A stretch of DNA of 7,448 bases from an uncultured Collinsella sp. (GCA_959028445.1 CAUFRY010000057.1:1-7448); one strand, 5' to 3'. Counted from the first letter of the stretch, positions 1 through 5,858 are shown. Notes: a model not told the origin generated them from the letters alone. Numbers and translations are program-made.

Positions 1-6
1 AAAGAG

Positions 7-32
7 AAGAGGCGGGGCATGCCCCGCCTCTT
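7..32. terminator. Perfect palindrome, probable intrinsic terminator
   Basis: AAGAGGCGGGGC (7-18) pairs perfectly with GCCCCGCCTCTT (21-32), and the central AT is self-complementary, so all 26 bases form a palindrome. Read on the minus strand the stem is followed by the T-rich CTCTTT. On the plus strand no T run follows. It therefore fits best as a terminator for minus-strand transcription, although it could also serve a plus-strand gene ending just left of the window. Confidence 0.65.
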
Positions 33-171
33 ACACCACATCTCTGCGCGCTACCTCATTGACGGCGCTTTCCAGACCCCGTGGGCAAAAAAGGGCAAAT
101 ATGAGTACTGTTACCTTTTTAGTAACAGCCAAAACCGCCTCAAACGACCTCTTTGCGGCCTCTATACGCCT
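31..171 (-). pseudogene. Possible gene remnant (C-terminal piece), unrecognised
   Basis: An open minus-strand frame of 46 codons runs from just after an upstream stop (172-174) to TAA at 31-33, ending in ESAVNEVARRDVV. The stop overlaps the palindrome at 7-32, which is the usual arrangement at the end of a real gene. No ATG and no convincing ribosome binding site lie in the frame. Its middle part (76-112) falls in the left arm of an inverted repeat, so only the last 14 or so residues could come from an ancestral protein. I do not recognise the product. The alternative is a chance open frame beside a terminator. Confidence 0.2.
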
Positions 172-315
172 TCAAATTAATCAAAACGCCCGTTAGCAGG
201 CTTCTGCGTGCCAACGTTAATGAACATATTTATTACTTTGTCTATTATCTCGCTAGACGGATATGTTAGTAGGTTAGCAACAGTACTCATATTTGGCATT
301 TTTTGCCCACGGGGT
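76..315. repeat. 240-bp element bounded by 37-bp inverted repeats
   Basis: Positions 76-112 match the reverse complement of 279-315 at 35 of 37 bases, the shared core including AACAGTACTCATATTTG and TTTTTTGCCCACGGGGT. The two mismatches are adjacent to the T run. The 166 bases between the arms are AT-richer than the flanks and contain no credible gene. Weak direct similarity flanks the arms (TTTCCAG at 69-75, TTTCCTG at 317-323), which might be a target duplication but is too weak to rely on. The structure resembles a small non-autonomous mobile element or two inverted copies of a dispersed repeat. Confidence 0.55.
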
Positions 316-393
316 GTTTCCTGGGGAACCGACAATAGCCTTAGTGTCCCGCGCGACGCCACTCCCTCCCGGTATCCGCCGACGTTCCCCCAT

Positions 394-434
394 ATAAAAC
401 CTGCCAAAATAAACCTGTCCCTTTTGGCAGGTTT
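394..434. repeat. Hairpin containing a dispersed 26-bp repeat
   Basis: AAACCTGCCAAAA (397-409) pairs with TTTTGGCAGGTTT (422-434), leaving a 12-base loop. Bases 394-419 are an exact reverse-complement match to 5818-5843, and looser similarity continues toward lower coordinates here. The hairpin lies just before the promoter at 450 and could stop read-through. A T run of only four bases follows it on the minus strand and none on the plus strand, so termination is uncertain. Confidence 0.55.
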
Positions 435-449
435 CGGGGTGGCAAGGGC

Positions 450-478
450 TTGCACTTTAGCGTGCGACAGCGGATAAT
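450..478 (+). promoter_or_regulatory. Sigma-70-type promoter for the DAHP synthase gene
   Basis: TTGCAC (450-455) and GATAAT (473-478) are separated by exactly 17 bases, each matching the -35 and -10 consensus at five of six positions. Transcription would begin near 485, giving an untranslated leader of about 48 bases that ends in the strong ribosome binding site at 521-527. I see no attenuator, T-box or leader peptide in so short a leader. Confidence 0.6.
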
Positions 479-532
479 GCCGAGCATTCGAGAATACGCT
501 TATTGCTCTTTCTATAGATTGAGGAGGCCCCT

Positions 533-1564
533 ATGGCCATGGAATTCAAACGCAGGCTGCCGATCCCCATGGAGATCCGCGAGGAAATGCCGCTTTCTGC
601 CGAGCTTACCGCCAAAAAGCAGGCATTTGACGCCGAGGTCGCCAAAGTCTTTACCGGCGAGGACGCACGTAAGGTGCTCATCATCGGCCCGTGCTCTGCC
701 GACCGCGAGGATTCGGTGCTCGAGTACATGAACCGACTGGCCAAGACCGCCGAGGAGGTCAAGGACAAGCTCATCGTCATTCCGCGCGTCTACACCAATA
801 AGCCGCGCACCAAGGGCACCGGCTACAAGGGTCTTCTGCACAACCCCAACCCCGAGGCTCCCGACGACCTGCTCGAGGGCGTCAAGGCCATCCGCCACAT
901 GCACCTGCGCGTCATCGAGGAGACCGGCTTCTTTACCGCCGATGAGATGCTCTATCCGTCCAACTACCAATACCTCGTTGACCTGCTGAGCTATGTTGCC
1001 GTGGGCGCACGCTCGGTCGAAAACCAGGAGCATCGCCTGGTGTCGAGCGGCATTTCGGTACCCGTCGGCATGAAGAATCCCACTGCCGGCTCTACCACCG
1101 TTATGCTCAACTCCATTTACGCCGCCCAGGCGCACCAGAGCTTCATCTTCCGCAACTGGGAGGTCGAGTGCGACGGCAATCCGCTCGCGCACGCCGTTAT
1201 GCGTGGCTACATCGGTCTCGATGGGCGCACCTACCCCAACTACCACTACGAACACCTGGAACGTCTGGCTGAGCGCTATACCGAGCACGCCGGCTATGCC
1301 AATCCGGCGGCGGTCATCGACTGCAACCACGACAACTCGGGCAAGCGTCCGCTGGAGCAGTATCGCATTTGCAAGGAGGTACTCGACAGCTGCCGCCGCA
1401 ACGAGTCCATCTCCAAGCTGGTCAAGGGCTTTATGATCGAGTCCTACCTGGAGGACGGCAACCAGCCAGTCGACGGCGGTGTCTTTGGCAAGTCGATCAC
1501 CGACCCGTGCCTGGGCTGGGAAAAGACCGACTACCTCATCCACGAAATCGCGGAGCGGGTTTAG
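533..1564 (+). CDS. aroF: 3-deoxy-7-phosphoheptulonate (DAHP) synthase, class I
   Basis: This cytosolic enzyme condenses phosphoenolpyruvate with erythrose 4-phosphate to make DAHP, the first step of the shikimate pathway. The 343 residues are close to the roughly 350 of the E. coli AroF/G/H family. Family signatures appear in order: GPCSADRED around 52-60, the substrate-binding stretch RVYTNKPRTKGTGYKG (85-100), PVGMKNPTAG (177-186), DCNHDNSGK (263-271), MIESYLEDGNQ (301-311) and GKSITDPCLGWEKTD (319-333). By homology the metal ligands are C54, H266, E303 and D324, all present. The ATG at 533 has a strong GAGGAGG site five bases upstream (521-527). A second in-frame ATG at 539 is less well spaced. 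There is no added ACT or chorismate-mutase domain. The gene stands alone with its own promoter and terminator. Class is certain, but which paralogue (F, G or H) cannot be told from sequence, so the symbol is provisional. Confidence 0.96.
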   Translation: MAMEFKRRLPIPMEIREEMPLSAELTAKKQAFDAEVAKVFTGEDARKVLIIGPCSADREDSVLEYMNRLAKTAEEVKDKLIVIPRVYTNKPRTKGTGYKGLLHNPNPEAPDDLLEGVKAIRHMHLRVIEETGFFTADEMLYPSNYQYLVDLLSYVAVGARSVENQEHRLVSSGISVPVGMKNPTAGSTTVMLNSIYAAQAHQSFIFRNWEVECDGNPLAHAVMRGYIGLDGRTYPNYHYEHLERLAERYTEHAGYANPAAVIDCNHDNSGKRPLEQYRICKEVLDSCRRNESISKLVKGFMIESYLEDGNQPVDGGVFGKSITDPCLGWEKTDYLIHEIAERV

Positions 1565-1568
1565 TTAC

Positions 1569-1667
1569 GCGGGCCGCATTTGGACAATCTGACGTTCAAC
1601 TTCAAGGGCGCGACCAGAAGGTCAGCGCCCTTTCGTTTCACGTCACCTTGTCTCAAATGCGGCCCGC
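1569..1667. repeat. Long imperfect inverted repeat enclosing a terminator
   Basis: GCGGGCCGCATTTG (1569-1582) pairs perfectly with CAAATGCGGCCCGC (1654-1667). Moving inward the pairing resumes: GACAA (1583-1587) with TTGTC (1648-1652), and GACG (1591-1594) with CGTC (1641-1644). The terminator at 1604-1633 sits at the tip. It begins four bases after the DAHP synthase stop codon, so the transcript could fold into one long arm. Confidence 0.6.
1604..1633 (+). terminator. Intrinsic terminator of the DAHP synthase gene
   Basis: AAGGGCGC (1604-1611) pairs with GCGCCCTT (1625-1632). An inner GACC/GGTC pair (1612-1615, 1620-1623) extends the stem past one bulged A at 1624. The stem runs into TTTCGTTTC. 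It lies 39 bases after the stop codon. Confidence 0.8.
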
Positions 1668-1711
1668 TCGCTGTCCGTCCTCTACCTGCGGCGTTGTCTT
1701 ACTCCGGATGC

Positions 1712-1821
1712 GGCAGTTAGGGACGTTCCTTTTCTGCCGGCAGTTTGGGATGTTCCTTGGGGTAGTCATTGGGGACGTTCTTTAATGACTGGTCGTTTAA
1801 GAACGTCCCCAACGACTACCC
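1712..1821. repeat. Cluster of GGGACGTTCC-type repeats with a 26-bp inverted pair
   Basis: Three diverged direct copies occur: GGCAGTTAGGGACGTTCCTT (1712-1731), GGCAGTTTGGGATGTTCCTT (1739-1758) and a longer form at 1761-1783. The third is answered by an inverted copy, so that 1760-1785 pairs with 1796-1821 at 24 of 26 positions around a 10-base loop (1786-1795). No coding potential is visible. The pattern resembles REP/BIME-type extragenic palindromes spread by a transposase acting elsewhere in the genome. That mechanism is an inference. Confidence 0.7.
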
Positions 1822-1824
1822 AGA

Positions 1825-1892
1825 ATGAGAGTGGATAATCTCCCGTTTTTGGCCTATACCAGCGCTAAAAGTGGGAGATTATCCACTCTCAT
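1825..1892. repeat. 29-bp stem palindrome (GTGGATAATC element)
   Basis: Bases 1825-1844 and 1873-1892 are perfect 20-bp inverted copies, with the arm reading ATGAGAGTGGATAATCTCCC. Pairing continues inward through two G-T wobbles, TTTT/AAAA and GGC/GCT, so 1825-1853 can pair with 1864-1892 around a 10-base loop. An open frame that starts at this ATG is a by-product of the repeat: the same short peptide is encoded on both strands. It directly follows the repeat cluster ending at 1821 and precedes the acetyltransferase gene. Confidence 0.75.
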
Positions 1893-2040
1893 CGAGCAAG
1901 TGTCCGAAAATCCGCCCTCATTCCTTCTTAGGACCCTCCGTCCCCGAGGATTCGAGGCTCGCCTGCCGAATGGTCGATGCGGCCGTCCTGCGTCCATGTC
2001 ACACTCAGGGGTGGCCTGACCCAACTTGGAAGGAGCCCCC

Positions 2041-2691
2041 ATGAGCCTTGACAACGTAACTCTGCGTGCCGCCACGCTCGATGACCTGGCCGGCATCGCC
2101 GCCATCTACAACCAGCTGTGGTGCAACACGCTGCGCAACCGAGGCGACGTCGAAGCCGCCGATTTCTGTGCGCGCTTTAACATCGCCATGCAGCTGCAGC
2201 GCTCCCCCATCGCGCTCGTTGCCGAAGCTGAAGGCCGCATCATCGCCGCTTGCTGCATCGGTATCTTCGAAGACGGCAAACCACGCACCAATCCCACGTG
2301 GGAGCCCTGCTACAACGAGATGTTCGTCCAGGCAACCGAGATGGCAAAGACCGCCGATGCCAAGCTCGAAGGCTCGCTCTTTGGCGATAGCCGCGAGAAG
2401 GCAACAGCCGACCGCTTTGCCGCCACGGGCAACGAATATGCCCAAGGCCAGCTCAACCTGATCATCATCGTGCCCGAATGGCAGGGCAAGGGGCTCGGCC
2501 GTGCGCTCATCGACCTTGCGCGCGCCGAACTCGCCAAAGCCGGGTGCACCAAATTCTTCCTGATGAGCGACTGCAACTCCGACTGGCAGTTCTACGAGCA
2601 CCTCAACATGAAGCGCATCTTGGAGGATCACAGCCAGGACACCGGCGACGGATTTATCGTCTATATGTACGGAGGCGACACGCAGGATTAA
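2041..2691 (+). CDS. GNAT-family N-acetyltransferase, substrate unknown
   Basis: The 216-residue product carries the acetyl-CoA-binding motif A of the GNAT fold: the strand LNLIIIVPEWQ (138-148) followed by the pyrophosphate loop QGKGLGRA (148-155) and helix. It continues with FFLMSDCNSDWQFYEHLNM (172-190), the strand and helix that close the fold. The N-terminus (LRAATLDDLAGIAAIYNQLW, 8-27) is the usual first strand and helix. Residues 75-135 are a longer insert than in minimal GNATs and may shape the acceptor site. The ATG at 2041 is preferred over an upstream in-frame TTG at 2026 because GGAAGGAG (2028-2035) is correctly placed before the ATG. The gene stands alone, and neighbours give no hint of the acceptor. 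GNAT membership is secure and the substrate is not predictable. Confidence 0.9.
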   Translation: MSLDNVTLRAATLDDLAGIAAIYNQLWCNTLRNRGDVEAADFCARFNIAMQLQRSPIALVAEAEGRIIAACCIGIFEDGKPRTNPTWEPCYNEMFVQATEMAKTADAKLEGSLFGDSREKATADRFAATGNEYAQGQLNLIIIVPEWQGKGLGRALIDLARAELAKAGCTKFFLMSDCNSDWQFYEHLNMKRILEDHSQDTGDGFIVYMYGGDTQD

Positions 2692-2735
2692 CTTGCATGT
2701 CGCCTCACGGGCTTTCTACAAGACGGCCCAAACCA

Positions 2736-3341
2736 TCAACCAAGACGAGTCAACAAGGCGCGCTCTCCTCGGCAGCAAGGGCATTCGTGCTGTAACGAGT
2801 GGTGGAGATGGCCACGCTTGCACACAACTGTCTCGGATAGATAGCGGTCGAGCAGGCGCGCCCATGTGCGTGCGTCAAGACGCTCCTCCGCCCTGCCATA
2901 CAGCGATCGACGGAGTGCCTCGCCCATAGTGCCGCTAAAATCATCGAGCTCAAGAGCGTACTTTGGGACAACGTATCCGACCAACGTCCCCACAAACGGG
3001 CTGTGCCCATTACACACGCAGCTGTTTATCAATGGTGCAGGCGGAATGTCATCGTCGTCCAGGTCAAATATGTCCAAGTCCAGCTCACCAGAAGCGTATG
3101 GGTGTATTCCGCGGTTAAGCATCTTAAAGATATGGACCGCGAGTCCAAAGTCATCCGTCTGTGGCGTAAACACGGGGGCATTCGTGGACGCTGCCAAGCT
3201 CTCGAAATCGCTGATGCCGGCTATCTCCATGAGTTGAAGCACCTCGGGGGCAATATAGCCGGGAGCGGCGCACGCAGTCCTATGTGTCCCATCCGAAAGC
3301 GTAAAGCTATACGAGCGCCTTGATGGTATCCATGCCCGCAT
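2736..3341 (-). pseudogene. C-terminal lobe of an atypical Ser/Thr protein kinase (truncated)
   Basis: The 201 codons read as the second half of a protein kinase of the YegI/TerY-associated type, often annotated helix-hairpin-helix kinase. Visible are the end of the activation segment (SYSFTLSDG, 10-18; GYIAPEV, 28-34, equivalent to the APE motif), helix F with its conserved Asp (TDDFGLAVHIFKMLNRGIHPY, 62-82; D64 likely), the late RLDARTWARLL element (154-164) and a C-terminal zinc-ribbon-like CKRGH...CPCC (174-190). The glycine loop, the VAIK lysine, the catalytic HRD and the DFG Asp are all missing, so the fragment cannot be catalytic. The ATG at 3341 has only a weak GAGG upstream and is probably not a true start. 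The frame remains open above it for at least 30 codons with nonsense-like composition. It faces the acetyltransferase gene tail to tail. A 5' deletion or frameshift explains it best. Confidence 0.75.
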
Positions 3342-3564
3342 GCGCCGAAGCCTCGCAACCCTTCTGCCCGTTGAGCACGCACTCGAGCAGCGTATCGTAT
3401 GCGCGCTGGGCTTCGGGGGCCAGGTACGCCCTGTTAAACATGCCCTCGGGTCGCACGTTTCCCTTCGAGTCGATCATATAAGGCCCCAATCTGTTTGGTT
3501 TCCCCAGATTGTGTGCCCGCACACCCAAGCCGCACGGCCCGCCGTTCAGCTGAAACCACCACAC
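3307..3564 (-). pseudogene. Unrecognised coding fragment upstream of the kinase remnant
   Basis: An open minus-strand frame runs to TAG at 3307-3309 and overlaps the kinase remnant by 35 bases in another frame. The stretch YMIDSKGNVRPEG followed by NRAYLAPEAQRAYDTLLECV looks protein-like rather than random. The longest open frame would start at 3612, inside the terminator of the agmatine deiminase gene, so that start cannot be real and no start with a good ribosome binding site is visible. YLAPE together with the preceding spacing faintly resembles the activation-segment end seen in the kinase remnant, which could mean a second decayed kinase copy. That is speculation. I assign no function. 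Confidence 0.35.
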
Positions 3565-3566
3565 AA

Positions 3567-3599
3567 AAAGTCCGCCGACCATTGAAGTCGGCGGACTTT
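3567..3599 (-). terminator. Intrinsic terminator of the agmatine deiminase gene
   Basis: AAAGTCCGCCGAC (3567-3579) and GTCGGCGGACTTT (3587-3599) form a perfect 13-bp stem with a 7-base loop. On the minus strand it ends in TTTTTGTGTG, 39 bases past the agmatine deiminase stop codon. Confidence 0.9.
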
Positions 3600-3637
3600 C
3601 GCGTGCGGACAATCAAGCACTGTTCACCATGGAACTG

Positions 3638-4759
3638 CTATTTACAGCGCGCCTTGGGCTGCTGCTGGGTGATGCAGTGGATGTTGCCGCCGCCGTAGAT
3701 AACCTCGCGAGTCATGATACCGATGACTTCACGGTCCGGATAAGCAGCCTGGATATCCTTGAGCGCCTGGGCGTCATTGGGATCGCCGAACTGCGGTACA
3801 AGCACTGCGCCGTTGATGGGCAGGAAGTTGAGGTAGCTCGGCTCGAAAGCATCCTCGGGGGTACGCGGCAGCACGCCCTCGACGGGGTCAATCGTGCTGG
3901 CCTCCTCCTCGGTCATATATACCGAGGTCGCAGGCATAATCACCTTGTGGATCTTGAGCTTGCGGCCACGGGCATCCGTCGTCTCGGAAAGCGTCTTATA
4001 CGCCTCTTGGCACTCCTTGTAGAACTTATGGTTGGGATCATCGGTCCACATGCAGCAGACCTCGCCGGGCGCACTAAAGCATGCGACGTCGTCCACGTGC
4101 CCGTTGGTCTCAAACGGGTCGATGCCATCCTTGATCCAAATGACCTTCTCGATGCCCAGGTACTCGGCAAGCTTCTCCTCGATCTGCTCCTTGGTGTACT
4201 GGGGGTTGCGGCCCTCATTGAGCAGGCACATCTCGGTGGTCACCACGGTGCCCTGGCCGTCGCAGTTAAACGAGCCACCCTCGAGGATATAATCCTCGGG
4301 ACGATAGCGGTTAACCTGCTCGAGCTGTGCCACCTGCAGGCCAATGGAAGCGTCCTTGTCCCACGGGAAATACAGGCCGTCAATGAAACCGCCGTAAGCA
4401 TTAAAGTGGAAGTGCGAGAGTGCCACGTCCCCCTTGTCGTTGACAAGAAACGCCGGGCCGGGGTCGCGAATCCAGCTGTCGTTGTACTCCATGTGGATAA
4501 CGCGCACGTTCTCAACGCCGTCGAAGATCTCACACACCGCGGGGAAGTCTTCAGTGTTGACGCCCACAGTGATGGGCTGAAAACGTGCAACGGTCTTAAT
4601 AATCTCGGTAAAGACCTTTTGCGCCGGCTTGGCACCACAGCGCCACACATCCGAGCGATGCGGCCACAAAATCCAGGTGCGCTCCTGCTCTTCGTACTCG
4701 CCGGGCATGTAGAATCCGTCCTTCTTTGGCGTAGACTCGCTCTCGTAAATGGTCTTCAT
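3638..4759 (-). CDS. aguA: Agmatine deiminase
   Basis: This enzyme hydrolyses agmatine to N-carbamoylputrescine and ammonia, on the route from arginine-derived agmatine to putrescine. The 373 residues match the usual length of the family (about 365-380). Guanidino-group-modifying signatures are intact: WPHRSDVW (32-39), NDSWIRDPGP (93-102), LEGGSFNCDGQG (159-170), TNGHVDD (218-224) and YGGGNIHCITQQQP (355-368). By homology the catalytic nucleophile is C362, with H221 and acidic residues near 99 and 223 in the active site. The ATG at 4759 follows AGGAG with a six-base gap. The gene is monocistronic, with a strong terminator downstream. No putrescine carbamoyltransferase, carbamoylputrescine amidase, carbamate kinase or agmatine antiporter lies in the window. 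It is divergent from a LuxR-type gene, a likely regulator. Alternatives such as arginine deiminase or peptidylarginine deiminase are less likely given the overall sequence. Confidence 0.96.
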   Translation of the reverse strand: MKTIYESESTPKKDGFYMPGEYEEQERTWILWPHRSDVWRCGAKPAQKVFTEIIKTVARFQPITVGVNTEDFPAVCEIFDGVENVRVIHMEYNDSWIRDPGPAFLVNDKGDVALSHFHFNAYGGFIDGLYFPWDKDASIGLQVAQLEQVNRYRPEDYILEGGSFNCDGQGTVVTTEMCLLNEGRNPQYTKEQIEEKLAEYLGIEKVIWIKDGIDPFETNGHVDDVACFSAPGEVCCMWTDDPNHKFYKECQEAYKTLSETTDARGRKLKIHKVIMPATSVYMTEEEASTIDPVEGVLPRTPEDAFEPSYLNFLPINGAVLVPQFGDPNDAQALKDIQAAYPDREVIGIMTREVIYGGGNIHCITQQQPKARCK

Positions 4760-4772
4760 TTCAAGCTCCTAA

Positions 4773-4820
4773 ATCTCGGTGCTTTTGCTTGACGAGACCA
4801 TGATGCGGCCGCACCGAGAT
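4773..4820 (-). promoter_or_regulatory. Inverted repeat in the agmatine deiminase leader
   Basis: ATCTCGGTGC (4773-4782) pairs perfectly with GCACCGAGAT (4811-4820) across 28 bases. In a minus-strand transcript the 3' arm ends only two bases before AGGAG, so a hairpin in the RNA would press against the ribosome binding site. As DNA it could instead be a two-site operator. Either role is an inference. Confidence 0.45.
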
Positions 4821-4846
4821 GTTCTCAATGGTCCCTCGAGCCCCTT

Positions 4847-4875
4847 TCAGCGACCGACGGTATACCATTCGCTGA
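4847..4875. promoter_or_regulatory. Candidate operator dyad between divergent genes
   Basis: TCAGCGA (4847-4853) and TCGCTGA (4869-4875) are inverted copies 15 bases apart, and the gap contains the palindrome GGTATACC (4859-4866). On the minus strand TATACC (4864-4859) could act as the -10 box of the agmatine deiminase promoter, with a poor -35 (TAGAAC) 17 bases upstream. A dimeric regulator bound here would cover that promoter and lie 60-90 bases before the LuxR start. Confidence 0.4.
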
Positions 4876-4937
4876 CCTAAAGTTCTATTCAGGCCGAGAA
4901 CATGACATACTGGGTTCCACAATGGAAAGGATGCCCT

Positions 4938-5741
4938 ATGCCCCCATGCAATAATCAGCAGACTATTGAGTTGGACAGTACGACCTGGACTGCTCTCAAC
5001 GAGCTCGCGCTTGCAATCCACGCATCACACGGTGTCGATAAGCTGCAAAAGGAGACCCTCGAGGGAACGACAGGGCTCGTGCCCCATCGGATCGCCATGT
5101 TCGACCTGATCGAGGCAGCGGGCAGTGATGCCCCACGCTACGTCCACCCCGCAAGCAGCGGAATGGACGACCGCGCACTGAGCGACTACTACAACCGCTA
5201 CGCCGCGATGGACTATACAACATGGAGCTTTGACTTACATAAGGTCGGCGTCTACCGCGACCTCGACCTCGTCGACGTCGAGCGACGCGATGCCACGCCC
5301 ATCTATCGCAAATGGATGGAACCGCAGGGCGTCTACTTTGGCTGTACGGCCACGCTCGCGCACAACGACAGCCCGCTAGGAAGCATCACCCTGTTTCGTG
5401 AACGCACGGCCGGAGACTTCACCGACACCGAGCTCGCAATCCTGCTCGAAGTCGCTCGGCACGCGAGCCTCGCGCTCGCCAACCTCTATCCTCGGGGCAT
5501 TAAACTCACCCAGACAGAAGACACAAACCAGCTAAATGCTTTCATTACAGAACACAATATCCAACCGCGCGAAGCCGAAGTCATGCGGCTCATGCTCGAC
5601 GGCAAAACGAACAAACAGATGGCAAACGAGCTATTCATAAGCGAGTCAACCGTCAAGAAGCATGTCAACGCCATCTATCGCAAGCTCGGCGTCAGCAACC
5701 GCCTGGGCCTCATGACTGCCACGCAAAACATCCCGCGATAA
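4938..5741 (+). CDS. LuxR-family transcriptional regulator with GAF-like sensor domain
   Basis: The 267-residue product has a canonical LuxR/FixJ helix-turn-helix at the C-terminus (about 209-256): QPREAEVMRLMLDGKTNKQM, then the turn and the recognition helix SESTVKKHVNAIYRKLGV (235-252). Residues 15-185 look like a single GAF-type sensor domain, ending in the typical long helix ELAILLEVARHASLALANL (165-183). No receiver domain with a phosphorylatable Asp is seen, and no membrane segment, so it should bind a small cytoplasmic ligand. I prefer the ATG at 4938, which has GGAAAGG seven bases upstream. An ATG 12 codons earlier, at 4902, has no good site. It is divergent from agmatine deiminase across 178 bases, which suggests it controls that gene and perhaps senses agmatine or a polyamine. 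The ligand is unproven. A terminator follows two bases after the stop. Confidence 0.9.
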   Translation: MPPCNNQQTIELDSTTWTALNELALAIHASHGVDKLQKETLEGTTGLVPHRIAMFDLIEAAGSDAPRYVHPASSGMDDRALSDYYNRYAAMDYTTWSFDLHKVGVYRDLDLVDVERRDATPIYRKWMEPQGVYFGCTATLAHNDSPLGSITLFRERTAGDFTDTELAILLEVARHASLALANLYPRGIKLTQTEDTNQLNAFITEHNIQPREAEVMRLMLDGKTNKQMANELFISESTVKKHVNAIYRKLGVSNRLGLMTATQNIPR

Positions 5742-5742
5742 A

Positions 5743-5774
5743 AAAGGGCGCCCTCCATGCAGAGAACGCCCTTT
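5743..5774 (+). terminator. Intrinsic terminator of the LuxR-type gene
   Basis: AAAGGGCG (5743-5750) pairs with CGCCCTTT (5767-5774) around a 16-base loop, followed by GATTTC. It begins two bases after the stop codon. The run of A before the stem is mirrored only weakly by T after it. Confidence 0.75.
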
Positions 5775-5817
5775 GATTTCGCCATTTGAATTAGTGTCGG
5801 CTCTGGCTCAAAGAGTA

Positions 5818-5843
5818 GACAGGTTTATTTTGGCAGGTTTTAT
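5818..5843 (+). repeat. Second copy of the dispersed 26-bp repeat
   Basis: This stretch, beginning GACAGGTTTATTTTGGCAGG, is an exact reverse-complement match to 394-419. Looser similarity continues downstream into TGGGC and a GTC-GCCG-GAGGG sequence that also has a counterpart near 345-390. Unlike the copy at 394, it has no complementary arm beside it. No gene lies across it. The stretch 5775-6113 consists of this repeat, the hairpin at 5859, the inverted repeat at 5909 and a terminator. Confidence 0.6.
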
Positions 5844-5858
5844 CTGGGCAAATGTCAG

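Noticed and set aside
208..477. Small plus-strand open frame of 89 codons and its minus-strand counterpart at 177-455
   Set aside because: Both are made of the inverted repeat and the dispersed repeat, and their composition is not protein-like.
512..1543. Minus-strand open frame of 343 codons opposite DAHP synthase
   Set aside because: It mirrors a GC-rich gene whose plus-strand product has every family motif. The minus translation is the typical low-complexity Ala/Val/Gly shadow.
1940..1975. tRNA-like T-arm around GGATTCGAGGCTCG
   Set aside because: No matching acceptor, D or anticodon arms were found. It is more simply a short CGAGG direct repeat.
1825..2019. Small plus-strand open frame of 64 codons starting in the palindrome
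   Set aside because: The start and first third are the inverted repeat, there is no ribosome binding site, and the same peptide appears on the other strand.
2005..2631. Minus-strand open frame of 208 codons opposite the acetyltransferase
   Set aside because: The plus strand has a GNAT motif A and a well-placed ribosome binding site, while the minus product resembles nothing.
3629..4792. Plus-strand open frame of 387 codons opposite agmatine deiminase
   Set aside because: The minus strand encodes a complete agmatine deiminase with catalytic residues, ribosome binding site and terminator. The plus frame is a shadow.
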